64,000 nt of DNA from Paramacrobiotus metropolitanus (lineage: Eukaryota; Tardigrada; Eutardigrada; Parachela; Macrobiotidae). The notes beneath the pieces are model-generated. The model was given only the letters and a program-made list of their open reading frames with translations. It ran no database searches and had not been told where the DNA came from. The translations under genes and the position numbers were made by a program. Below are positions 12,566-24,113 of this stretch, one piece after another (the stretch's first letter is position 1; each line of letters begins with the position of its first letter). The stretch covers positions 62,001 to 126,000 of the forward strand of contig NW_026570337.1 in NCBI RefSeq assembly GCF_019649055.1, read 5' to 3'.

Positions 12566-12720
12566 ATCTTTGCCAACATGGTCGAGATCGATACACGTAC
12601 ATCCGTGGCAGGACCGCTGCGCATAGTCCCCGCCCACATCCTTATATCTAGTCCGCCGATGTGTGGAAAGCGTTGCCGGACAGTGTTAAAATTGCGAAAC
12701 CGCGTTAGCTAATCGAACCG
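12566..12720 (-). pseudogene. Decayed copy of a LamG exon of the agrin-like gene
   Basis: Same-strand copy of the 3' part of the LamG exon at 20891-21134: shared blocks include TGGTCGAGATCGAT, CATCCGTGG, CCCCGCCCACATC and TAGTCCGCCGATGT. In the functional copy these encode the AFYIGGLDYDD and FHGCIDLD motifs. Here the frame is broken by small indels, so the glycine-glycine-leucine turn and the following aspartates fall in different frames and stops appear. The similarity fades beyond about 12720. This is a duplicated exon fragment about 8 kb from its source. Confidence 0.75.
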
Positions 12721-13336
12721 TCCCGAGAATACAGACGTATGTATTGTACCAACATAAGCACCAGCACACAGCGGGTTGATTGCGCCGATGTCTTGCACGT
12801 ACGATTCCGCTGGCTTGATTGTGCGAGCAGCATCCATGTTCCTAGTGCAGTCAACCGCCTGCAGCGTACCTGCGCACATAGATAATACTCGGAAGCGATG
12901 CTTCAGCAGTCCCGCCGGATCACTTTCCGGTACAGCGACAGAATGTGCAGCTGGTTAATCTTAACGCCTCAATAAAGGCTGTGATGGTGATGGGGCATAA
13001 CTTTAGACTGCTCCAGCAGCTCGAGTTTTGTGACGTCGAGGACAATTACATTTTAATCAAATGCCCAGTTTCAAAAATCTGCCTTGAAACATCAAATGAT
13101 TCGATGTTTTGGGGCATATTTTAAAACTGAGCGGTCCAGCCTGGAACACATCCGCAGACCCGGCTGTATCGAGACGTGTTAAAGGAATACAAGGAATACT
13201 ATACCAGAAAATATCAGGCTCACGATACGGTGGCTTGTATCGTCATCCGGATAATTTTTCGGCATATTACAAACTTTCGTCATACCGGCAGCCGACGTTT
13301 TCCACTCGGGATTGGTGCTAACCTGTACGTAGCAGA

Positions 13337-13582
13337 GTGGAAGTATTTCCACTTGCAGCCGCCACCTTCGGAGCAGCATGTGTTTATCTTCTCCGGCTGC
13401 CAACCGGGGATGATGAAACAGTGCTGTTCCGATCGGCTTTGGAGTCGTACAAACGCAAAATCGAACAGCTGCGAGTTGGAACCGAGGAGACACTGGATGG
13501 AGAAAATGAGAGAGGAGAGCCACGGGACCTCGAAGAAGCACTGGATGGAGAATGTGAATTCGCCTTCTCCATTCGGTGGTGA
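13337..13582 (+). CDS. Possible exon of unknown function
   Basis: Open frame of 81 codons preceded by an acceptor-like GTAGCAG. It reads hydrophobic start, then an acidic/basic helix-prone segment (GDDETVLFRSALESYKRKIEQ). A direct repeat CACTGGATGGAGAA at about 13490 and 13540 gives a repeated LDGE motif. Overlapping frames on both strands are open over 13.18-13.68 kb, so base composition may explain the ORF. I do not recognise a family; it may be a fragment or chance. Confidence 0.2.
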   Translation: MEVFPLAAATFGAACVYLLRLPTGDDETVLFRSALESYKRKIEQLRVGTEETLDGENERGEPRDLEEALDGECEFAFSIRW

Positions 13583-14090
13583 ATTCACCTTCGACGCAGC
13601 CGAGCCACAGCACGGAATTTCTTCAATCATGTTAATTCGCGATTCATGGAGCGGCTGTGGGACAATTTTGCAACCATCCTAATTGCAGGTAACATTAAAA
13701 ACGGAAGTAATTGCTCTGTAGGCCGCTCAGCAACGTAACTGGGTCTTGGTGAAGCTCGATCCTTGCGCTGTTCTGGTAAAGTGATCCCAATTTTGCAATA
13801 TCAGGATATGTCATGTGATCTCTCTTTGACGATTGTTGGGAAAATCGCGGCGATGTGGTCTCGTGTGACACATCCGAAATAGAATTCTCTGGCACATCTG
13901 GAGGACATCTGATTTCATGTGCGGAACAGCATTTATTTATGGGCCTTCCTTTGTATATTCGATGCGGCTCAAGCAGCAATTTGTGCGTGTAATCCTATCG
14001 CCCTTATGATAAGGCCACTCGCACCAATTGCTGCTCGAGACATCACCTGATTTCAAACTGAAAAGAATATTTTCTGGTTTTTTTATACGA

Positions 14091-14095
14091 AAGTG
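14091..14095 (+). other. Left 5-bp target-site duplication (AAGTG)
   Basis: AAGTG immediately outside the left terminus; identical copy at 15352-15356. Confidence 0.8.
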
Positions 14096-15351
14096 CTATG
14101 CGCCAGGAAAATTCTTGGCGCATAGTCAATTTGCTATGCGCCAGGAAATTTCCCGCAAAAGTAAAATTTGGTTGTTTTTAAGTTGTCAATATCACTTTAC
14201 GAAGTCTAACTGTAACCAAAACGTCTGATTGCGACTACAGTCCGTTTCTTTATCACTACTTCGAAAATCGCTTTTTAATACAGTCACAAACGGTGCTGGT
14301 AGGAAGTTTTATCAGCTGTAATGTTTAGATCATATGCGCGGTAATTTCAGCTGTTAAAACTTTACTTCACACCGTTAATACGGCATATCGTTATTTTTGT
14401 TAAGACGGACTTTCTCCGGGACGTTTCTGTGCTTTTAAATTGCATCGATCTCTTTGGCGGAAACACACACCTAATTTTTTGCGGCTCGGTCTTTGTGTGA
14501 TTATTCATTGGTGAAAGTAAATTAATATGCCGGCGTAGGGGTTTACTTTTACCAGCTTTGCCACTCGTGTAACAGGGCAGCCCAGCAAAAGAGATTTTTT
14601 GGGCGGGAATTCAGCACTTCCCTTGGGCGGTGAATGCAGCCGTACTGGATGAAGTAACATTTGTTTGTGCCTTTTTTCAACTTATCTTGCTTTCAAAGAA
14701 AGCAACGACGCGACGCTCATTTCCAAACATTTGATGCATCTGCTTCATATATGTACACGCCTTCATGTAATTTTTAAGCTCGTTCTAATGGTAAGACTTT
14801 AACTGCATTGCAGCGCTGGCTCTTGAACACTATCTTCCGTTGTAGTGAGATATGATATGCACAAAAACAAATGAGGAACTACAATGGACTTCATAAATGT
14901 GGTTACACTTAAAGCCGATAGCGCTATGCATACGGGTGGCTATGCGTAACCACATTTAAGAAGTCCACTGTAAGAACAAATCTTTCGTGGTGAAGTAAGA
15001 AAATCGTGTACGAATTTTTTCCGATTTTCAGAACAGCTGAAATACCACTGTGCTGCTAATACAATGTTGAAAACACAGTTGTTGCCGATACTGTAGTTCT
15101 TAGTTTTTTCGTAAACATTGAGTTCTTGGAAATTGTAGTTTGTACTTTTCGTAATGAATCTTATGTTTTACTAGGCTGGAATGTTAAACGTGCATTCACA
15201 AAATTGAAAATATCAGGTTATTAACAACTAACCAATAAATTTTGATTTTTGGCGGCGAATTTCCGGGCGCATAGCAAAACGACTATGCGCCAGGAATTTT
15301 TCCTGGCGCATAGAAAATTGACTATGCGCCATGAAATTTCCTGGCGCATAG
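14096..15351. mobile_element. 1256-bp non-autonomous DNA element with modular palindromic termini
   Basis: Bounded by a perfect 5-bp direct duplication AAGTG (14091-14095 and 15352-15356). Both termini begin CTATGCGCCAGGAAA and are made of short palindromic modules (CTATGCGCCAGGAAA ... TTCCTGGCGCATAG): about one and a half modules at the left end and two and a half at the right, in inverted orientation to each other, followed by a shared AATTT...CGC..AAA...AAATTTGG block. The interior has no ORF of note and contains a hairpin near 14880-14970 (arms around GTGGTTAC/GTAACCAC). Probably a MITE-like element. A 5-bp duplication is known for Transib among others, but the ends do not match a family I know. 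Confidence 0.85.
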
Positions 15352-15356
15352 AAGTG
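15352..15356 (+). other. Right 5-bp target-site duplication (AAGTG)
   Basis: AAGTG immediately outside the right terminus; identical copy at 14091-14095. Confidence 0.8.
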
Positions 15357-15539
15357 ACCTTTTTTATATCTGATGTGTCCCAGGTCGCCCGTTGCGTGTG
15401 TGATCTTTTCGCAAGGGCGTTGAAAAGTTCCAACTGCGAGCGCGTTTTTTCGCAGTTTTGGTTCGGCACTCGGCACTACAAATGGTACGACTTCTATGGC
15501 TAACTAACAAAGTTATTCACGCTCCTTAACCCTCCAGCG

Positions 15540-15946
15540 GGCGGTACCCGAAGGAGTGCGAGTTTCCTTATGAAAATCGAGATTTCCCGATAAAAAAATT
15601 CAATTAAGATAGGGAATTTTTTGTGAGCTTGTGTTGACCATAGGTCAGCGGTGGTGACTATGTAGCCTGCCAACACCAATGCCCATGGACGGTCTACAGC
15701 ATAAAAAGGAATAATTTTGTAAGAATAGGACGACCAGGAACTACGCAAAAGCGCTAACTTTATTAAATAGCACAAAAAAAGTACTTTAAAAAACGATTAT
15801 AGAAGTGGTCAAGCAATTGACCACTGGTCAGCAAAAAATTAAAAACTACCAAAACTCGTTTTTATGTATTTTGACCACTACTACATGTATAAAACACAAA
15901 AACAAGCGAATCTAACAATATTCTTTCCCAAACTTTTATTACGCTT
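15540..15946. repeat. Dispersed TGGTCA/TGACCA repeat, copy 2
   Basis: Shares GATAAAAAAATTCAATTAAG, a GACCATAGGTCA block, and clustered TGGTCA/TGACCA words with 9.6-9.95 kb; also shares ACACCAATGCCC with 19240. It borders the Tigger element, which may have inserted into this repeat. Confidence 0.5.
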
Positions 15947-15947
15947 C

Positions 15948-18225
15948 CATACTTCGAAAAATTAGTTATATGGGCTCCCTGCACAATACTTTCAGATATA
16001 CGGGCTCCCGGGCGCTATCGGCAACCGGTCTTGTGCGCAGTTACGTAACTACACAACAGTTTTGCAGCCGTTGATTTTGTTAGTGGATAAAAATTATGAA
16101 AATTCAGTTTTCTTGGACGAAATCAGTTTATTTATCTGTGCAAACGCAGATTTTATGTTGTGTACTGAAAATTTGAGACTTATTATTTACAAGCCTTACC
16201 TTTTAACTCGGTAAATGGATCGTGAAGAGGCAATTTTGTCTGCTGTACGATCCGTTCAAGAGGGCATTTTATCGCGGAATGCTGCTGCCAAGCGTTATAA
16301 CGTTCCCCGCGCGACTCTCTACAACCGACTACAAGGACGTGGGCAACACAAGCGTGGATGTTGGAGAAAGAAGTTCACGGACGGAGAGGAGCAGTATCTG
16401 GCCAACTTTCTGCTGCACTGCGCCGACATCGGTGTTCCTTTGAACAAACCATGTGTCCGGAAGCTTGTCACCAGCATGGCCACGGAAAAAGGTAAACAGA
16501 TGCTACCACTTGCTGTAATTACTCATCGTTTCAAACAATGTACTGTTTTCTGGTGAAATAAAAATTAATTGTTGTTAAAACAACAAAATTTTATCGTGAA
16601 TACGATTGATTTTGTTGTTGTAGGAATGGTCGCTAAGTTTAGTGACGGCTGGCTCTCATCGTTTCTGCGGAGATATCCCGACTTATCGCGTCGCATTACG
16701 CACGGTGTCAACAGGAAAAAGGCCAGAGAATGGACTGCCGAGAACTGTGAGGGGTGGGTGACTCTGCTGAGTGAACTACATATAGAGGGATGGCTGGACG
16801 ATCCAGCTGCAATTTGGAATTTAGATGAGAGTGGATTTTCTACAGCCGAGAAAGTCGATTTCGTATTCGCTCGAAAGGGGACGAAGAACGTTTTATCCTA
16901 TTACGATGGAAACGATAAAGAGGTGATTACCGTGTTAGCTGGAGGCAACGCTGCGGGAACCATTCTACGTCCTCTCATCTTATACGATGGAAAAATGCAC
17001 ATAGCGTCTCGTTATCGTGGGACACAGGACCGGTGCTGGCTGGGTGTCAACCATTCTGGCGTAATGGACACCGATGTCTTCTTGGAGTATTTCGAAAAAG
17101 AGGTCCTTCCGCGGTTGACTGCTCCAAAGGTATTTAATAATAATTTTTTATTATGATATTGCTAGCAAGTGTATTGTTGTATATTATAATGTTATAATTT
17201 TTTGTTTATCATTTCGTATTTTTGTTTGTTTTTAGAACTTGATTATGTTGGACGGTCATAGTTCCCATGTCTACAACGAGAAGTTTCTGCTGCTTTGCGC
17301 AAATTCCAAACAAAATATTCGGGTGGTAATATTTCCTGCTGGTCAGACATGCCGAACCCAACCGCTCGATTTAAGAGTCTTTGGTCCCGTAAAACGTTGC
17401 TGGAAAAATGTGCTCCGCGAAAAGAATTTGACTGTCAGTGCAGACGAGGTAAATTTTTATTTTTATTAATCTTTAATAAAGTGTTAGCATTTTCAGTCGT
17501 ACAAATAATGTATTTTGTGTTAATAGGTTTCCAAACAGAACTTTGCCCTGGAGCTTATGGATAAGTGGGAGGATTTTAATATGCCAGCCAACATTCAGTC
17601 CGGTTTCCGTGAAGCTGGCATTTATCCTTTTGATCCCGCGATTGTGTGCAAAGATTTTCCCGGGACGGTGCCGTCAGTTCCCTCAGTGACAGCGATGAAG
17701 CCCAGTGATGTGTACGCAAAAGAGTTTGAAGAGGTTCGCACTGCTTATCGCAAAATTCACCCATTTTCGGATAACCAAATTGAGCAATTTCTGGAAAAAA
17801 GCAAGCAAGTTCTGGACGGTGTTATTCCAGCAGTATCCCCAAAGCGAGCAGCAGTCGAGTTTAAAGACAAATTATGCGGCGACAAACCAGAGAAACGACG
17901 ATACGCGAAGGACTCTAGGTTATGCACTGTTAAAGGCGCTATCGCAACGGAATCTGCATTTCTGGATGCCTTAAAAGATCGGAACGACAAAAAACGTCGC
18001 CCGCTCAAAAATGTCACCAATTCCAAGAAAAAATAATTTGTTTGGAAACTGGTTGTTTTTGATTTTTTGGTTGTTTTCGTTGGTAAATTTCGTCGTTGTG
18101 ATCAAAAGAATATTTTGTTTTAATTTCTGGTAGTGTCAGTTGAGCGGGCATTTTTAATTAGCCGGGAGCCCATATATCTGAAAGTATGGTGCAGGGAGCC
18201 CATATAATTAATTTTTCGAAGTATG
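15948..18225 (+). mobile_element. Pogo/Tigger-type transposon with long terminal inverted repeats
   Basis: About 2.3-kb element with terminal inverted repeats of about 63 bp: left 15949-16011 and right 18163-18224. Each contains CTTCGAAAAATTA, then TATATGGGCTCCCTGCA, ATACTTTCAGATATA and a second GGGCTCCCGG. The two GGGCTCCC words about 30 bp apart look like paired transposase sites. A TA sits at both outer edges (CCA-TA and TA-TGG), as expected for the TA target of this superfamily. It contains one complete four-exon transposase gene on the plus strand. A deleted relative lies at 44560-44756. Confidence 0.9.
16215..18036 (+). CDS. Pogo/Tigger (CENP-B-type) DDE transposase, four exons, 501 aa
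   Basis: Exons 16215-16491, 16624-17129, 17236-17448, 17527-18036; all introns are GT-AG and in phase. Residues about 1-45 form a psq-type helix-turn-helix (EAILSAVRSVQEG...SRNAAAKRYNVPRATLYNR). Residues about 55-140 are a CENP-B-type second DNA-binding domain ending in WLSSFLRRYPDLSRR. The DDE_1 catalytic core follows, with acidic residues D160 (WNLDESG), D267 (IMLDGHSSH) and D306 (TQPLDLRVFGPVKRCW), spacing DD38D. The C-terminus has SGFREAGIYPFDP and a lysine-rich tail. No stop or frameshift interrupts it and all three catalytic acids are present, so it may still be active. It should bind the terminal repeats and cut and paste the element. Confidence 0.93.
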
Positions 18226-18729
18226 GCATTTTACGTAGTACTCTTTATGTATTTTATCACTGCAATTGGTGCACTTCTGGCACGCCAAGCGGCCTTTGCA
18301 TGGTCCGCGCATGCAGTTTTTTGGGTGCGGCCGCAGTTGCCAGTGTCGGGAAAGCGACGTGGATGGTCCAGCTGCAGTGGTGATTGTTGCCAAATCATAC
18401 AGGCTAGCCCTTTTTCGAATGCGTTTACGGCCGGCCGGGAATGCACAAGCAGCCAGCCGCAAAGGTCGAAATTGACTGTGTGCTCATAACAGTTTCCAAT
18501 AGCTGTAATTTGCAGTCGTCCAAGCTGGTCGAAACTCAAAATTTGCATGTTTTTTCAAAACCTCGCGGCGCCATCGCTATACTTGCACAAGCGATGCATC
18601 GCAATCGTAGGTGGAAATGCGACAGAGTGCAGTGTGGTGCTGCCATTTAGCAGAGTTTCCTTGAACATTTTGTTGTCGGGAAATGTTGTTACCTTGTACA
18701 GCATTGTTTGCTCTTTTGCCGACCGCCCA

Positions 18730-19270
18730 GGGTGTTGGTCAAAAGAGCGTTTTTTGCCAGCTTGCGACAACCGGAACCGCGTAGCGCATGTTTTTAGTAC
18801 GAACCGGCGGTAACTTGATCCAATTACATAATGAAAATCATTTGTCGAAATTGCACCCGCCCATGTATTCGCGACCCTTCATGGGCATTGTTGTCAGCAG
18901 GCTACGCAAGTTTTTGACGGACTGTGGTCATCTATGGTTCAACTTATAGAATCGATATTAGGCATTTTGAATAAAGCGTTGTCAATTGTACCTTGTTGAT
19001 TTATCTCCGGTTTGTTTGTTCATCCGCTAATTAGTTAAGTAGCACGATTAACGGCAGCTTGAAAAGTTCCAAATTAGCTATTTTCGCGCACCTGTCGGTC
19101 TTAACTAACTTGAGACACAAGTTGAAATTATGTTTACACTGTTGCTTTAAAGTCCCATGTTACTTATTACATTAAGAGATAACGAATAACTGTTGCCGAT
19201 CGCTGGGGGAAAAATCTCAAACACCTTGTAGCCTCCTGACACCAATGCCCGTCAACGGGTTAAGTCACCT
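18730..19270. repeat. Dispersed repeat, copy 3 (partial)
   Basis: Carries a TGTGGTCATCTATGG word and GTAGCCTCCTGACACCAATG, matching GTAGCCTGCCAACACCAATG at 15660. Probably part of the same decayed family as 9.6-11.3 kb and 15.5-15.9 kb. No ORF with motif. Confidence 0.4.
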
Positions 19271-19796
19271 AATGGCCACACGAAGTATCAAAAGTAATTT
19301 TTTTATTAACCATCATGCGACGGGCTAGCACTAAACCCTTGATTCTTGATAAAATTTCTTCCTCGGCCGAGCATTGTGGATTATTAGGTTCTTTAGTAGC
19401 GGAATCCGGTTACAAGCAACATGTTCGGTCATTGGCAGCAGAGCCATGAGCATGTTCGCACCCTGATTCGTACAGGTGTTCTTTTCCGGCAAGGTACGAA
19501 TTTCTTAACCGAAATTCTCCTCATGCCAATAAACGATACTTACACCGTGTATGCATGGTACATTACATACAGTACTCGCATTTTTTAAGCTTCGCATGGA
19601 ATTTTAAATACTGCGCGGTACAGGGCACCGTGTGCAGTCACAACGGCTTTCCCATACAAGAATCCGTTGGTCACTTGGTAACAACACCAATAACTGCAGC
19701 CTTTCGCGTAGAGAGTGGCCATGTATCAAGTTAGCAACTAATAATATGTTAAATCTTGAAGCAGCCTATTTTAATTTTCGTATGAATATTTATTAA

Positions 19797-20330
19797 GCGG
19801 AACTGTTGGTAAGAACGGGCCACAGTCAATCCACTGGATTTTTGTTTCGTCTTTTAAGCTTTGAGATAATAAAGCGCGGCAACACAATGAATTGTTACTT
19901 TACTTTGCACTATCCATTTTCATAATTCAGTATTAAAATACCCGATCGCTCCCTACTAATTTTGTGATACTTATTTGTTAAGAAGAACTGTTGTAAGAAC
20001 GGGCGGTAGTCGTTCCACTTGATTTCTGTTTCGGCATTTAAGCCTTGAGATGATAATAATGTGCGGTAATGCAGTGCGTGTACTACCTTCAGATACAGTC
20101 CCATCTTGCGCTGGCTGGGAGTCTGGGACTAACTTTTCATTGGATTGTGTTTAGGTTAAAAACAGAAAATAAATAAAATAAGTAAATCATAGCAATATCA
20201 TCGTCATATGACCAGGTTAAAGCTAACCATCGTAATCAGACTAAATAAATAAATTATTATCAAGCATACACGATCATTCGCTCCTAATTTTGTGATGTAC
20301 ATGAAACAAATTTAGGTACTTTTTTTGTTA
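19797..20330 (+). repeat. Tandem repeat with ~181-bp period, two to three units
   Basis: Unit contains GGAACTGTTGGTAAGAACGGG, then CCACT(G/T)GATTT, TAAGC(T/C)TTGAGAT and later CCTAATTTTGTGATAC. Copies start near 19797 and 19978, and a third partial copy (CGATCATTCGCTCCTAATTT) lies near 20268. Non-coding. Confidence 0.6.
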
Positions 20331-20635
20331 CCTTGTGTATTTTTGTTTCCAGGTACTGTATTTATTAAATACGCGTAATTATTAAACAACTTCATCGGTG
20401 AATAATTAATATTATCGCGAAAGTTTTACGCACGGACAAGAAGAGCACGTTACAGAAGGCGGATACAGCCACCACTTAACAACCTATACGCAGCGTTTAC
20501 TGTAAAAAGAAGCAATAGAACTCTCTCTGTACAAGTGCAAAATCCTTTTGCAGAACAAGAAAAAGAACAACTTGGCGTGCCGCATTAATCGCGAACACTC
20601 GTGGAATGTTTTCTGTGGACATGGAATGGCGGGGA

Positions 20636-23600
20636 TCACGGGGAATTCACGGAGCGGCAAGTGTGGAGGTTAACAGCGGCGCGCGCTTTGGACAGCTTTA
20701 ATTTCACTCCCATGAATTCACTCTGCAACCGGCAAAAATTAACGTTTGATACGCGATACAAAAGTCACCTTTAATAAAATTCCTTGTTCGTCGCATTTAT
20801 AATTTATTTAATTTATTTTCTACTACTTGAGTAATTTAGTTTTAAATGTATAATTTTATTGTATAAAGTCTTTGGTGGATTTGTGCTAACCTGGTCGAGA
20901 TCGATGCATCCGTGGAAGGACGGCTGCGCGTCATCCCCGCCCACATCGTCATAATCCAGTCCGCCGATGTAAAAGGCGTTACTTGACAGTGTCAGCCGTG
21001 AGAAAGCCCCGTTGTACAATATTTCCTGCCGGTCGGCCCCGTCCCCGCCACTCTCCACGATTAACTGCAGGTAGCGGCCGCTGCGCAGGACGCTGACTGT
21101 GTACCACACTCCGGGCTGCAGTGGCGTTTGTGTTCTATGAAAATCAATTTTTAGTGATTTAGTTTCATCGTCTTAATTTAAAAATAATTTTTTGTTTTCA
21201 GTGTCCTAATAACAAATTAATTTTTAGTTCATGTATTCCACTGTCCTAATTAGTTTTTCATTTTTTTATTCAATCAAATAAAGGGGAGGGACATACCGCG
21301 CTAAAGAGTATCCCTCGCCGAGATCCACCGCCACCTGCAGGTGGCCCGCGGCTAGACGGATTTGTAATGCGTCGGAGAAGGCGCTGCGCCGCTGCCGCCC
21401 CATGTGCAGCAGTACGCCGCTCTCCACATCCGCTGGCCGGAAGGAGACGCGCAGTTCTGTGGAGGCCTCCAGAGAGATGTTGCGGGAGAGATCGTACAAC
21501 AGGTAGGATGTCCCGTTGAACATGGGCAGTTGGCTGTCCAAATCTATATTCCACCCGGCAGTTTAACTTAAATTCTATTTATTAAAACGTGAATGTTTAC
21601 CGATTTCGCAACGGGCGCCCACGTACGGCACTACGCAGTCGCACCGGGGACTGTTGTCTTCGTCCGCGATGCACTGGCCGTCGTGTAGACACTGCACACC
21701 ATCGCAGGCGTCCGTTATGCAGCGTTCTGCAAAGGTCACATATTAGATTACTGAGAAAAGATATAGTTAATAAGAAGGACGCACCAAGGTTGATGCCGGC
21801 AATGATGGTACCGTAGGGCAGCGGCTCCAACGGAAAGGTCTTCCCGTTGCTCTCCAGACTGAGCAGGCAGCCCACAAAGCCGCTGCGCGACACCAGAGCG
21901 TCGTGCGGCAGCCCGTCCATATCGGGCAGCCCGCCCAGGTAAATGTTCTCCGTGGCTTTCAGCCGTTCATCCAGTAATTCCTACGAGATGACTTTGTATT
22001 TCCGCCGGAAGTAAAGAACGTATTGCCTGTTACCTGTACGACGGTGGCAATCTTGTTCTCGTTGGATACTCGCAGGAAGAAGAGGTTCTTCCGACGGCCG
22101 ACATGTACCGGCACACTGTCGCCCAACGGTACCTGCAAGCAAGCGAAAAAATAATTTAAATTTTATAGCTCAACATAATTTTACACCGTAACACTGAAGT
22201 ACAGCATAATTATATAGATAAGTACGTATAATTAATACCATATACATACATATCCAAATAAACGCGACAGTAATTATGTCAATGACTCAATGCATGCCAA
22301 TATCACATTATATAAGTACCCATATATGCTACATACATACAGTTATACAGTATTACAGTTGATACAAATTACATTTAGGAAAACTTAATTTACACAATAT
22401 AATTACGAAAAAATATGGAAGTTTGTAAGCAATGTAGAACTCATAGATATTATACAGGATACTTTATAGATAAACAAATAAACACGATATATTGCATTAT
22501 TTACCCATATTGTAAAGAATAATACTACTTTGTACATAAGTGCGCATTTATTATACAGCCCTGCTCCGCCACACGCGGGCAGTTGCACAAAATAAATTAA
22601 AAAATACTTCTGTGCGCCGTTTAGTTGTCTCATTTGCACTTTTCTGGTGTAACTTTTTGTTGCGGATTCAAAGATCCCAAAACTGAGATCTTTTGAAGTG
22701 TCCGTAGCGAGCCAAGCCGTGTTTAATGGGAGGGGGTAGCGGCCGTTTTTTAGATGCTTATACTAGCCTTCATAGCAATTTCAGCAACCGATTTTCTTGG
22801 GTTGACCTTTTTGTAAATTATTGACACACCCAAAAGGTGACTGTTACGGGTTAACAAAAGTACCTTGCGCAATCAGTGCTCGAGGTGAACCCAAAACAAG
22901 ATCTGTCTCCCACAGACTTGTATGGTTAACGGAACCTTCTGAAGAATGAGGATGCCAGGAGAACTAAGAGTTGTAGAGATGATGTTAAGGATTAAACGGA
23001 AGTTGGGAAGGGACCAATAGAAAGCTACGCTGCCCTTTGCTTGCTTTCATTCGTCTAGGATTTTTAAAATATTATTGATCAGACACAGATATTTCTTGAT
23101 AAGCAACCTGATTTTTTCGAAAAAAATTAAAGTATAACTTTTGCTCTCATTCCCTGCTCTTTCGCTTCTTGCTTAGAAACATATTTTAGAAAGTTGCTAT
23201 AGACCAAGGACTATCATGCAAAAATAAAGTTTAAATGATACACTTCAACATTCGAAGTCAGGGGAATTTTATTACTGCCCGCGTGTGGCGGAGCAGGGCT
23301 GTATCTGCACATACATAAAGATTCGTTATATACCTAACAGTATATGTTATGCGAATCATTTTTACAATAATTTTTACAAGATATGCACAACTTTATGGCA
23401 TATGCTTACTTTAAAACGGCTCTGCAAATTGACCGACTGCTGTCGCATACGCATCCGCAGCGTCACGTATCCCTCCACTAATTCAAGAAGGATAAAATTC
23501 CGATCGGCCAGCAGCGTCTCGCCCGAGTAGAAGATGAGCCCGTTCTCCGTGGCCGCCCGCAGCTGCAGCCGCAGATCCAGCCGGTAGTCCCAGTCGGTCG

Positions 23601-24113
23601 ACAGCGGGAGGACGGCGTAGGAGTCGCCGGTAAAACGCGGCTTATTTATAACCACATCTGCAATCAACATTCCTATGCAGATAAAACGGGAGAATATCAA
23701 GCGTTACGTACGTTGCTCGCAGTGTTGTCCGGCGCGGCCCAACGGACACAGACACCGGTAGCCGTGGACCCGGTCAACGGCGCACACGCCGCCGGCCACA
23801 CACACAATACTGGCACAGGGGGAGCTGCTGCTGCTGGCCGGCGCGGGCGCAGCGTCAACGTGGAGGGAATCCGGAATCGGGAGGCTATTGCGCAATGAGC
23901 TGGCGGACGGCGTATCCGCCTGACTGACGAGATCTGCGGGAATTTAAATAACCAATAAGGATAAATGTCAAGTTCATCAAGCAGCGGAATTACCGAGACA
24001 AGCGTAGCCGTTGTGCGCCAGCTGGAATCCGTCGCGGCAGGAGCATTCGTACGTGCGCGGACTGTGGTTGGTGCAGACGTGCTCGCATGGATTGCTGACG
24101 TCCTCGCATTGCC
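20636..24113 (-). CDS. Agrin-like EGF/laminin-G protein, C-terminal nine exons (partial)
   Basis: Extracellular-matrix type protein; 5' exons not found. Exons: 24113-23994, 23933-23712, 23657-23410, 22132-22034, 21980-21785, 21726-21601, 21543-21297, 21134-20891, 20722-20636; every junction is phase-consistent, about 529 residues. Domain order: an EGF (NPCEHVCTNH ... CSCRDGF), a Ser/Ala/Pro linker, an EGF (SPCASIVCVAGGVC ... GQHCEQ), LamG 1 (PRFTGDSYAVLPLSTDW ... NGLIFYSGE ... IYLGGLPDMDG ... GCLLSLESNGK), an EGF (ACDGVQCLHDGQC ... CDCVVPYVGARCE), and LamG 2 (MFNGTSYLLYDLS ... FYIGGLDYDD ... FHGCIDLD). It stops six residues after the last cysteine, as agrin does after its third LG domain. LG-EGF-LG plus this ending favours agrin; perlecan or pikachurin-like relatives remain possible. 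A TIR element sits in the 1.3-kb intron. Confidence 0.85.
22556..23301. mobile_element. 746-bp TA-flanked element with 28-bp perfect TIRs, intronic
   Basis: Termini CAGCCCTGCTCCGCCACACG... are perfect inverted copies over about 28 bp (22556-22583 and 23274-23301) and a TA flanks each end (22554-22555, 23302-23303), the Tc1/mariner pattern. The interior has no transposase frame, so it is non-autonomous. It lies in the intron between LamG exons 23410 and 22132 of the agrin-like gene. Confidence 0.85.
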
